Below, piece by piece: positions 9,044 to 16,694 of a stretch of DNA of 64,000 nucleotides. The notes beneath the pieces were generated by a model. The model saw only the letters and a program-made list of their open reading frames with translations, was not told the origin of the DNA and did not search any database. Both the position numbers and the translations under genes were made by a program. Source of the stretch: UBA4971 sp029551185 (GTDB lineage Bacteria; Bacillota; SHA-98; UBA4971); assembly GCA_035593725.1 (NCBI GenBank), contig DAOSZN010000009.1, forward strand, positions 11,793 to 75,792, in the 5' to 3' direction. Numbering within the stretch: position 1 is the first letter of the stretch; each line of letters begins with the position of its first letter.

Positions 9044-10503
9044 ATATGACGCCTCCTTACCCAAACACCGACACCAAGGATAGCAAAGAATGCAGGTATC
9101 ACTGCAACTGTCCAATAAAACACAGACTTCGCCTGTCGATCTGAAAGATATACTTGCTCAAAGCCGGGAGATTTAGGCCTTATGGATATTGAATCCCTCT
9201 TGCCTACCATCCACCCTACCGAATTCATGAAAAAGTCAATGTTGCCTTGGAAAGTCACTATATCATTGTCCAGAAAACTTGCATTCCCTATTACAATGAG
9301 CCTTGCGTCAGGCTCTTGACCGGATGCATCCTCATTCGGATCTTGCGTGGGGTCCGGCTTGTGCCAAGCAGCATATGCCAACGTCAAAGGGCCTTCTATA
9401 TCAGTCTTCGGATCGAACGTAGCCTTGGAGACAAAATCCGTCTCACCCCACGCCTTGTCAGTGGTCACAAGAAGGGGCTCCACGGTAATACCTGGAATCT
9501 CTATTTCTTCCCCATGATATAGGCTTCTACTCCTTGGCAAAAACGTGGAAAGGTCCTTCATTATAAGCTTCTCAGTTATTTGGTGAGATTCTGTCTTAGG
9601 TATCAGACCTGCCATATCCAGAAAATAGTGACTGCCGGGGTCCACCACCAAGTCGTCGTTGACACCTATGCCCCATGCTCTTAGCATTTTCTTGAGATTG
9701 GAGAGATCGTCTTTTTCCCCCAAGGGATTTATGGCAACAATTACCTTGCCTCCCCGCTCTAAATAGGATTCAACCGCGTCGACCTCTTCGCGCGTGAAGT
9801 CCCTACGCGGCCCTGCGATCACAAGAGCAGCTGCGTCCTGCGGGACTCGCCCTATTGCAGCAAGGTTGCAAGTTGCGGGAATGTATCCTTCGCCTTCCAA
9901 GAATGCCTTAGTCTGCAGATAATCCTTTGTTAGGTCTCGCTCATCATGACCTATGGAAAAATAAACGTATTTTTCATCTTCAGCAAAGAGGCTTATCAAA
10001 GCTCTGGTGAAGGCCTGTTCCCCTGCGAAGTTTGCCATATCACCTGAAGTCTCGTAATCAAGGAGTTCATACTCCATAACCTTACGGGATTTCAAACCCG
10101 CTTCGACAACGGAAGTCCCATAGGCAGTGATATCATACTGCTTTGCAAGGGACGGCATCTTGTCAGGGTCAACAAACTCAACTGACACTTTGGGAGAAAC
10201 CCGGGTATACTCCCGCAACAGATCACGAACCACCTCGCCCATAGCGTCGCCTTCCGCGAAGAAAGCAGTGATCTTTACCTGTTGGTCCAGACTCTTGAGA
10301 AACTCACACGTAGCGTCTGACAGAGTATAAAATCGGTCTTTGGTGAGATCGAGCTTCCAGGAGTGGCGCCCCACAAGGAAGTTTACCATTAACACAATTG
10401 CTACGACAGCGATTGTCAAGACTACCGCATTGGACCCGTAACGCATCTTTCGGCTTGCAAAGATCGTACGGAGCTTGCCTGTTTTGAGTGTTTGGGGCTT
10501 CAT
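9040..10503 (-). CDS. gldG: GldG-family ABC transporter auxiliary protein
   Basis: About 487 residues. There is one N-terminal membrane helix (VVLTIAVVAIVLMVNFLVG), a long extracytoplasmic domain of the GldG/ABC-type uncharacterised type (blocks WKLDLTKDRFYTLSD and VDPDKMPSLAKQYDI), and a C-terminal helix (FYWTVAVIPAFFAILGVGVW). The start ATG at 10503 is preceded by GGAGG 8 bases away and overlaps the permease stop as ATGA. In gliding bacteria GldF/GldG form an ABC complex needed for motility. In Bacillota the same gene set occurs without gliding and its role is not known. Tight overlaps on both sides indicate one complex with its neighbours. Confidence 0.88.
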   Translation of the reverse strand: MKPQTLKTGKLRTIFASRKMRYGSNAVVLTIAVVAIVLMVNFLVGRHSWKLDLTKDRFYTLSDATCEFLKSLDQQVKITAFFAEGDAMGEVVRDLLREYTRVSPKVSVEFVDPDKMPSLAKQYDITAYGTSVVEAGLKSRKVMEYELLDYETSGDMANFAGEQAFTRALISLFAEDEKYVYFSIGHDERDLTKDYLQTKAFLEGEGYIPATCNLAAIGRVPQDAAALVIAGPRRDFTREEVDAVESYLERGGKVIVAINPLGEKDDLSNLKKMLRAWGIGVNDDLVVDPGSHYFLDMAGLIPKTESHQITEKLIMKDLSTFLPRSRSLYHGEEIEIPGITVEPLLVTTDKAWGETDFVSKATFDPKTDIEGPLTLAYAAWHKPDPTQDPNEDASGQEPDARLIVIGNASFLDNDIVTFQGNIDFFMNSVGWMVGKRDSISIRPKSPGFEQVYLSDRQAKSVFYWTVAVIPAFFAILGVGVWVRRRHM

Positions 10504-11213
10504 CCGCTCCACCTCCTTGAGTCTATGACTCTAACAGCAAGGAAGAGAAAGATAAAAATAAAACTTACGTAATATAACACACCGGACAAGTCTATGATCC
10601 CCTTTTGAAAATCGTCAAAACGTTTGAGAAGGGAAAGATTTGCCAGCGTGTCTCCTACAGGCCCTGTAACGATAGCGTCTGCCCATCCAAGAATCCAGAA
10701 AAAGAGGAGAAGTCCAAATCCTATGATTCCGGCTACCATCTGATTATCCGTGAGCGATGATGAGAATGTTCCTACAGCAAGGCATCCTGCCCCGAAAAGA
10801 AACATTCCAAGATAACCGGAATAGATAGGGCCCATATCCGGGCTTCCGTACTTAATGAGAATAGCCGGGTAAATCAGGGTTACGGCAAGATAGACCAGAT
10901 ATGTAAAGACAGCTGCGAGATACTTCCCTGCTACTATGGAAGTTATACTGACAGGTGCTGTCATGATAAGCTCATCTGTGCCTAGCTTTCGCTCTTCTGC
11001 GAGCAAACGCATGGTGAGAACGGGAGCGATAAAAATAAAAATCACCGCCATGTTCCCCAGTACCCCTTGCATGCTTGCGCTATGCGTAGCCAGCAGAATA
11101 ACGGAAAAGAAATAACCTGAAAGCATAAGGAACACTGCACCCATTACATACGCCATGGGAGATATAAAATAAGAGGCGACCTCCCTCTTAAAGATAGACC
11201 ACGTTTTACTCAC
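10500..11213 (-). CDS. ABC-2 type permease, GldF-like
   Basis: A 237-residue, six-helix permease of the ABC-2 family. It has the typical N-terminal block FKREVASYFISPMAYV and the segment TMRLLAEERKLGTDELIMTAPVS, which contains the conserved E-E-R-K-x-G-T coupling region. It starts with GTG, overlapping the end of the ATPase gene by 8 bases, and is followed with a 4-base overlap by gldG. Together the four genes encode a complete ABC exporter: ATPase, permease, and two extracytoplasmic auxiliary proteins. Confidence 0.92.
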   Translation of the reverse strand: MSKTWSIFKREVASYFISPMAYVMGAVFLMLSGYFFSVILLATHSASMQGVLGNMAVIFIFIAPVLTMRLLAEERKLGTDELIMTAPVSITSIVAGKYLAAVFTYLVYLAVTLIYPAILIKYGSPDMGPIYSGYLGMFLFGAGCLAVGTFSSSLTDNQMVAGIIGFGLLLFFWILGWADAIVTGPVGDTLANLSLLKRFDDFQKGIIDLSGVLYYVSFIFIFLFLAVRVIDSRRWSG

Positions 11214-12186
11214 CGGGCGGCACCTCCGTTTCGTCTTCCAGACTCTCTTCAGTAGTAAGCTTCAAGAATACGTCCTCTAAGCTCATGTCTACAGCCTTCA
11301 TCTCCACAATCGGCCAGCTGCGGCTTGCCATGGCGAAGAACAAGGCCTCTCTTACGTCTTGGGAGTCTTCTGTTTCGACTATGAGGAGAACCTCACGCTC
11401 GCCGGCAGCGGAATCCGGTGTTTCAACAGATACGGAACTGACACCGGGAAGTTCTCGGACTGTATTCACAACCTCACCCCGCGGCCCTCGAACACGAACC
11501 GCTATGCGTTCAGACCCTTTAATCCTTCGGGAAAGACCTATAGGAGTATCTGAAGCTACAAGCCTCCCATTATTGATGATTATTACACGATTACAGATCA
11601 TACTAACCTCAGGAAGGATGTGAGAACTGAGGATAATGGTGTGTTTACCTCGTAAACTGCGAATCAGCTTGCGAATTTCAATGATCTGTCTTGGATCAAG
11701 GCCTACGGTAGGTTCGTCAAGTATCAAAACATCGGGGTCTCCCAGGAGAGCCTGGGCTAACCCGACCCTTTGCCTATAACCTCGGGAGAGATTGGAAATA
11801 ACGCGGTTATACACAGTCTCTATACCTGCAGCCTCCACTGCCGAACCAATGGCATCTTTCCTCTTTGATTTCGGAATGCCTTTCAATTCACTCACAAACC
11901 GAAGGTAGCTACTGACTGTCATCTCCCGGTAGAGCGGAGGATTCTCAGGTAGGTATCCGATTTTTCGCCTGGTTTCCATCGCGTCCTCAAATACCGAGAA
12001 TCCGTCCACTTCAACCGTGCCTGAGGTAGCTGCAAGGTACCCGGTGATAATGCGCATGGTTGTAGTTTTCCCTGCGCCGTTCGGCCCAAGAAACCCAAGG
12101 ATCTCTCCCTTACCGACGGTAAAGGTGAGATCTTCGATTCCTCTTGCCTTACCGTATCTCTTAGTAAGATTCCTTACCTCAATCAC
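11206..12186 (-). CDS. ABC transporter ATP-binding protein
   Basis: A 326-residue ATPase that powers the ABC-2 exporter encoded downstream. It has Walker A GPNGAGKTTTMR near residue 35, signature LSRGYRQRVGLAQAL near residue 133, Walker B VLILDEPTVGLDP near residue 155 and the switch histidine in ILSSHILPEV. The last hundred residues form the extra C-terminal domain common in CcmA/GldA-like ATPases. GTG start, with GGAGG 11 bases upstream. This is the first gene of the nine-gene series that ends at mtnA, and the 196 bases upstream must hold the promoter. A TATACT at 12220-12225 (minus) is a possible -10, but no good -35 is paired with it. Confidence 0.93.
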   Translation of the reverse strand: MIEVRNLTKRYGKARGIEDLTFTVGKGEILGFLGPNGAGKTTTMRIITGYLAATSGTVEVDGFSVFEDAMETRRKIGYLPENPPLYREMTVSSYLRFVSELKGIPKSKRKDAIGSAVEAAGIETVYNRVISNLSRGYRQRVGLAQALLGDPDVLILDEPTVGLDPRQIIEIRKLIRSLRGKHTIILSSHILPEVSMICNRVIIINNGRLVASDTPIGLSRRIKGSERIAVRVRGPRGEVVNTVRELPGVSSVSVETPDSAAGEREVLLIVETEDSQDVREALFFAMASRSWPIVEMKAVDMSLEDVFLKLTTEESLEDETEVPPGE

Positions 12187-12382
12187 GGCATATGATTCCT
12201 CCTTCCCACATTCATATCGAGTATAAAACGGCAGACTCCCAGTAGAGTCACTATTTATGTCAAACGCCTAAACTCTCTGGAAGTTTCATACAAAGTCCGG
12301 TTCGCCGGAGCGATTATGCCTGACCTTTAACTTTCGCTACAAGCTCAGGAAATCCTTTATATTTCAATCGCTTCTGTGCTGC

Positions 12383-13333
12383 TTAAGCCCAACGCTTTTC
12401 CACCTTAACGTTTTTAAAGTAGTACCGGCAGATTTGCTCGTGGCGTTTTCCCATCTTCGCCATATTGTGCGCCCCCCATTGAGACAACCCGACCCCATGG
12501 CCGAATCCCCTTCCCTCCATAGCAACACTCCCGTCCTTAACTTCAAGCTTTGTCAGAAAATTTGACCTCATACGCATAGGATCCAGAGCCACTCGGAGAT
12601 CATTTCCACCTATTGTAGTCACGCCGCCTGAATGATGAATGGCTATTGTCTCCGCACGACCTGAAGGCCCTCGTTTAGCTATTGTCATATTATCGATGTC
12701 TTTGACGCTTAACCCGACTTTGGCAAGGGCTGCCTCAATTTCCGCGGTGGAAAACTCCGCTTTCCATCTGCGATCCGCAAGTGGTACGTCTTCCGTATCG
12801 TCCGGGCTGTCCCGGACAACAGTATAAGCAGGTTCCGCTCCGGTGAAATTCAGGCCTTCCTTGGCCAGAGCCGTTTTACCGCCTGCATTCGAATGGAACC
12901 ACGCATTAATGAGCTTTCCCCCTTGGGTCAAGACTTTCCCCCGCGTCTCTTTCACTGCCGCCCTTATTGCCTCGTTGACGTTTTCAGGTTTATATTCTTG
13001 GGCTTCCTTGAACCCGGCCTGTATGTCAGAGCCCATAGGCCCTGACCCTGGCTTTTCAGTCAGCGATTTCAGGGCAAATGTCCGTGCCACTATGGCCTGA
13101 GCTGCAAGGGCTTCGTGAGGCCAGTAGTTTTTCATCTCTCCTCCTACTACTGCTGCGATATACTCCTCCATCGGCATTTCCAGAACCCGTTTCTCATCGG
13201 CAATGTACACCCTGATAGTCGGCTCCTTCCCAAGGGCAACCCGTCTTGACTTTGAAGCTCCGAGACCTACGATAATTACGGCAAGAAGTCCGATGCCAAT
13301 CCACGTTAAGGTTTTCCTGCGATTATTAGCCAT
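12383..13333 (-). CDS. spoIID: SpoIID/LytB domain protein
   Basis: About 316 residues. An N-terminal membrane helix (TWIGIGLLAVIIVGLGASK) is followed by the SpoIID domain. In sporulation SpoIID is a lytic transglycosylase that, with SpoIIM and SpoIIP, thins the septal wall and drives engulfment. Recognisable blocks are MPMEEYIAAVVGGEM near residue 55, AQAIVARTFAL near residue 83, NAWFHSNAGGKTA near residue 143 and the C-terminal GFGHGVGLSQWGAHNMA. ATG at 13333 has AGGGGG upstream, and the TTG one codon earlier is less likely. It stands alone, so it could be SpoIID itself or a paralogous SpoIID-like amidase enhancer. SpoIIM is encoded at 39 kb. Confidence 0.88.
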   Translation of the reverse strand: MANNRRKTLTWIGIGLLAVIIVGLGASKSRRVALGKEPTIRVYIADEKRVLEMPMEEYIAAVVGGEMKNYWPHEALAAQAIVARTFALKSLTEKPGSGPMGSDIQAGFKEAQEYKPENVNEAIRAAVKETRGKVLTQGGKLINAWFHSNAGGKTALAKEGLNFTGAEPAYTVVRDSPDDTEDVPLADRRWKAEFSTAEIEAALAKVGLSVKDIDNMTIAKRGPSGRAETIAIHHSGGVTTIGGNDLRVALDPMRMRSNFLTKLEVKDGSVAMEGRGFGHGVGLSQWGAHNMAKMGKRHEQICRYYFKNVKVEKRWA

Positions 13334-13429
13334 CAATGTCCGCCCCCTGTTACAGTTATGTCATTTCTCATTATGCGTCTATAGGTATTATGCTCAAGGA
13401 TAGGACATAGATAGCCATACATTGAAGAG

Positions 13430-13674
13430 TTGCCGAGTGGAAGAATTGTGTTCCCTGAAGACAGAACGATAGTCTGCCGAAAGACGTGGTTGTAGCACAT
13501 AAGGAAGGTGACTTCGCAAGGGTCGCCAATGACGTGGGCATAGTTTTTGCAAACAGGCCTTACATCCTGGTTGCCTTATCCAAAAGTGTATCCGGCATTG
13601 ATGAGGGTTTTGCCGGAACAGCCTAAATATCGAAAACAGTATATGACTACCAAGAAGCACTTAATACGCGGTGA
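13430..13674 (+). pseudogene. Decayed class A beta-lactamase-like serine hydrolase (C-terminal fragment)
   Basis: On the plus strand, reading in the frame of 13471, about 50 uninterrupted codons encode a stretch with SLPKDVVVAHKEGDFARVA followed by NDVGIVFANRPYILVALSK. This is the typical C-terminal part of class A beta-lactamase-related serine hydrolases, in which V-A-H-K-T-G precedes a D-x-G-I-V strand. A stop (TAA, 13624) interrupts it before ISKTVYDYQ, the expected last helix, and another stop (TGA) occurs upstream at about 13456. The KTG triad is altered to KEG. No catalytic N-terminal part with SxxK is found upstream. This is a dead remnant lying between two minus-strand genes. Confidence 0.65.
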
Positions 13675-13676
13675 TG

Positions 13677-14060
13677 TCAAATCAGGCTCCCGATAAACAC
13701 GCCCAAAGCGGAAATAGGTGTAAATATGACCGCAAAGACTAATGCTCGTTCAATGGCAAGAGTTGAAACTAAGTCTAACTGACCGGCTATACCCAACAGT
13801 GCCGGTAAAGCCAGTATAAGACCTGCTAAGACAAGGCCCAATACAATACTTGCAAACCCGGCAAATACTCCTTGGCCTATTGAAGGAGTCAACATGCCCA
13901 AAAGCAGTCCTGTGACCACTGCTCCTAAGAACAAAAGCAGAGCGCCGTATTCCTGGACACCTTCAAAAGGCGCAAGGAGCGGTAGAGCCTGGCAAGTGAA
14001 AAGACCACACATGAATACGCCCATAAGGACAACGCCGATGACTGTTTCCGTACGGCTCAT
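13677..14060 (-). CDS. Small four-helix membrane protein
   Basis: A 127-residue, almost entirely hydrophobic protein with about four membrane segments separated by glycine-rich turns (for example GVVLMGVFMCGLFTC, LLFLGAVVTGLLLGML and FAGFASIVLGLVLAGLIL). I do not recognise it firmly. It resembles small four-helix proteins of unknown function seen in Clostridia. Its start overlaps the stop of the preceding gene by one base (TAATG), so it is translationally coupled to the LEA-like protein. Confidence 0.7.
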   Translation of the reverse strand: MSRTETVIGVVLMGVFMCGLFTCQALPLLAPFEGVQEYGALLLFLGAVVTGLLLGMLTPSIGQGVFAGFASIVLGLVLAGLILALPALLGIAGQLDLVSTLAIERALVFAVIFTPISALGVFIGSLI

Positions 14061-14566
14061 TAATCATTGCCCCTTTCCAGCGGTATTTGGGCATGCGTGA
14101 CAAAGAGCTTTGTTCCCAGACGCGGCATGTCAAGAAGACCTGATACCCTTACGGACCACGCATCTCCGCCCCCGGCCACAGCTTCTGTTTTTGTGTAAGG
14201 AAGTTCCATCGTAAGGACTACGTCTTTTGTACTTCCTCGCGGCAACTTAAAAGGGTTGCCTGTCCAATCGTAGTTGCGTCCCCATACGTATTGCCCATCT
14301 AAGTATATGATGGATCGCAAGGATACAATAGATAAGTCCAATTCACTTTGGTTCTTGAAGTTTACGTCTATTCCAATTGTGTATTCTGAATTCTCCTTAC
14401 TGCATGTAAGCCCTGATACTGCAATACGAAACCTGGCAGCTGCTGTTGACGCCGCAAGGTAGTTTCCGGCAGTTGCCCATGTCAGTCCCACTGAAAACAG
14501 GGCCAAAAGACCCATGACCGCAAGGACTATTCTGGCCCTTGGACCATGACTGTTACTCCCTTTCAT
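14060..14566 (-). CDS. Membrane-anchored LEA-14-like protein (hypothetical)
   Basis: A 168-residue protein with an N-terminal membrane helix (IVLAVMGLLALFSVGLTWA) and an extracytoplasmic domain. The domain has an all-beta character: alternating hydrophobic strands, a conserved-looking IGIDVNFKNQSELDLSI strand and a KLPRGSTKDVVLTMELP strand. This pattern resembles LEA-14/WHy-type domains, but I infer that only from pattern and give no firm family. It begins with ATG close to a G-rich ribosome site and is coupled to the small membrane protein that follows, so the two probably act together in the envelope. Confidence 0.6.
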   Translation of the reverse strand: MKGSNSHGPRARIVLAVMGLLALFSVGLTWATAGNYLAASTAAARFRIAVSGLTCSKENSEYTIGIDVNFKNQSELDLSIVSLRSIIYLDGQYVWGRNYDWTGNPFKLPRGSTKDVVLTMELPYTKTEAVAGGGDAWSVRVSGLLDMPRLGTKLFVTHAQIPLERGND

Positions 14567-14677
14567 AAAGCCCCCCTATTCACGCAGCCTCTCCTTTGTC
14601 CCGGAGAAAGTGTTGCAAATTCATTCGCACTAAAGAGAGTCAGGGCTGACAACCCCTGGAAAATTCTCTACAAAACA

Positions 14678-15712
14678 TCACCCGACAGCAAAATGACATG
14701 CTACCATATGATTTGCCTCAGCTTCCACGAGTTCAGGTTCTACTTCTTTGCAGATACTCTTTGCAATCGGGCATCTGGGATGAAGCCTGCACCCGCTCGG
14801 GGGATCAACCGGGCTGGGAACTTCGCCCTTAAGAATTTCCCCAAAACCCTTTCTCTTGGGATCCGGAACAAATACAGCGCCTATCAGGGCCTTGGTATAT
14901 GGATGAAGAGGATGCTTAACAAGACTGTCAGTTGGACCCTTCTCAACCATCTTTCCCAGATACATAACTGCTATCCGATCACATACGTGACGGGCGGTAG
15001 CCAGATCATGAGTAATGTAGAGGAACGTGACTCCTCTCTCACGGGACAGGTTTAACATCAGGTTAAGAATCTCACCTCGTATGGATACGTCAAGCATGGA
15101 TACAGGTTCGTCTGCTACTATGAACTCAGGATCCAACACAAGCGCCCTGGCCACAGCGATCCTCTGTCTCTGTCCGCCTGAAAGCTCATGCGGATATCTA
15201 TAGAGGTATTCCTCGGGAGGCGTCATCTCAACATCTTCAAGCGCTTTCTCGATGTAAGGACGAGCGCCTTCGGCATTTCCTACTATTCCTTGTATTCTCA
15301 AAGGTTCGGCGATAATTCTCGAAACATCCAGACGCGGATTCATTGATTCATAAGGATCTTGAAAAATGATTTGCATTCTTCTCCTGAGTCGCTTTAACTC
15401 CTCAGAGTGGAGAGAAGTTATATCAATGTCTTCAAATGTCACTCGTCCGGATGTAGGCTCAAGCAACCGAAGTATTGTCCTGCCCATAGTGGTCTTGCCA
15501 CAACCCGACTCGCCGACCACCCCGAAAAGCTCACCTTTCTTAATATTGAAGCTGACTCCGTCAACAGCCTTTACGGCCGGCTCCGGTCCCCTTTGTAAAG
15601 GCTGTCCTAATCCGCGGCGTATTGGAAAGTGCTTTACAAGATTTTCCACATCAAGAATGACATCACCGCATGAGACGCTTCTCTCCTGGTCAATTGCGTT
15701 TACTGCGCCCAT
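14678..15712 (-). CDS. oppF: Oligopeptide ABC transporter ATPase OppF
   Basis: Second ATPase of the peptide importer, 344 residues. It has Walker A GESGCGKTTMGR near residue 70, the FQDPYESMNPR block after the Q-loop, signature LSGGQRQRIAVARAL near residue 175, Walker B FIVADEPVSMLD, and the Opp/Dpp C-terminal oligopeptide-transporter domain with cysteines (GCRLHPRCPIAKSIC). These cysteines suggest the Fe-S cluster seen in this family. It starts inside the end of oppD, overlapping by 13 bases, and is the last gene of the opp operon. Substrate (peptide, nickel complex or sugar oligomer) is not determined by the ATPase. Confidence 0.93.
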   Translation of the reverse strand: MGAVNAIDQERSVSCGDVILDVENLVKHFPIRRGLGQPLQRGPEPAVKAVDGVSFNIKKGELFGVVGESGCGKTTMGRTILRLLEPTSGRVTFEDIDITSLHSEELKRLRRRMQIIFQDPYESMNPRLDVSRIIAEPLRIQGIVGNAEGARPYIEKALEDVEMTPPEEYLYRYPHELSGGQRQRIAVARALVLDPEFIVADEPVSMLDVSIRGEILNLMLNLSRERGVTFLYITHDLATARHVCDRIAVMYLGKMVEKGPTDSLVKHPLHPYTKALIGAVFVPDPKRKGFGEILKGEVPSPVDPPSGCRLHPRCPIAKSICKEVEPELVEAEANHMVACHFAVG

Positions 15713-16692
15713 ATGTCGACCCCCCTCTCAAGCATATCTACCTTGTGGCAGGCAACCTTATGGCTGTTTGAACCAATCTCAATAAGCTTCGGTTCTTCTT
15801 CCATACAGATGTCGTCTGCCAGTGGGCATCTGGGATGGAATCTACAGCCTTCGGGGGGCGCCAACAAGTTAGGTGGGAATCCCGGCAAGGACCGTACCCG
15901 AGTTCTCTCAGCTTTGATATTTGGGAAAGAGTTTACAAGCCCCATACCATACGGATGCATCGGATGGTCATATATATCTATGACATTGCCGTATTCCACA
16001 ATCTTTCCGGCGTACATGATAGCAATATCATCACATGTCTGGGCAATTACCGATAAGTCATGGGTGATAAGCATCATAGAAAGATCCAGCCTCTTCCTTA
16101 AATCTTCCATAGCTTTCAAAACCTGTGATTGGACCATAACATCAAGCGCAGTGGTTGGCTCATCAGCAATGATAAGATCAGGATTGCAAGCAAGGGCCAT
16201 AGCTATGACAACCCTTTGTTTCATACCCCCGCTGAATTCATGGGGATACTCTCTGAATCTCTTTGGGTTGATACCTACCATATCAAGGAGATCTTCAGCC
16301 CGCTTGACTGCCTCAGCATGTGACACGTCTTCATGAGCCAATATTGCTTCCACTATTTGGTCTCCCACTCGATGCACGGGGTTAAGGGCGTTCATCGCAC
16401 CTTGGAATACCATAGATATCTTCTTCCATCGAATAGACTTTCTGAACTCTTCGTCATCCAACTTCACGATGTCAACGCCGTCCAGCTTAACTGATCCTCC
16501 GTGGATCTTGCCATTACTGGGAAGGAGCCTAAGAATCGTAACAGCCATGCTTGTTTTCCCGCATCCGGACTCGCCTGCTATGCCCAAGGCTTTCCCTTTT
16601 TCAATATCAAAGCTCACAGAGTCAACTGCCTTCACATAACCGCGAAGGGTTTTATAATACATCTTGAGGTCTCTTACTTCCAGTAGAGCCAT
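15700..16692 (-). CDS. oppD: Oligopeptide ABC transporter ATPase OppD
   Basis: First ATPase of the importer, 330 residues. It has Walker A GESGCGKTSMAVT near residue 40, the FQGAMNALNPV block, signature FSGGMKQRVVIAMAL near residue 153, Walker B LIIADEPTTALD, and the C-terminal cysteine region GCRFHPRCPLADDIC typical of OppD/DppD. ATG start with GGGAGAG upstream. It begins two bases after the stop of oppC and overlaps oppF, so stoichiometric production of both ATPases is expected. Confidence 0.93.
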   Translation of the reverse strand: MALLEVRDLKMYYKTLRGYVKAVDSVSFDIEKGKALGIAGESGCGKTSMAVTILRLLPSNGKIHGGSVKLDGVDIVKLDDEEFRKSIRWKKISMVFQGAMNALNPVHRVGDQIVEAILAHEDVSHAEAVKRAEDLLDMVGINPKRFREYPHEFSGGMKQRVVIAMALACNPDLIIADEPTTALDVMVQSQVLKAMEDLRKRLDLSMMLITHDLSVIAQTCDDIAIMYAGKIVEYGNVIDIYDHPMHPYGMGLVNSFPNIKAERTRVRSLPGFPPNLLAPPEGCRFHPRCPLADDICMEEEPKLIEIGSNSHKVACHKVDMLERGVDIWAQ

Positions 16693-16694
16693 GA

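Noticed and set aside
13394..13660. Minus-strand open frame of 88 codons in the pseudogene region
   Set aside because: It has no family features and lies opposite the beta-lactamase-like remnant, which explains the sequence better.
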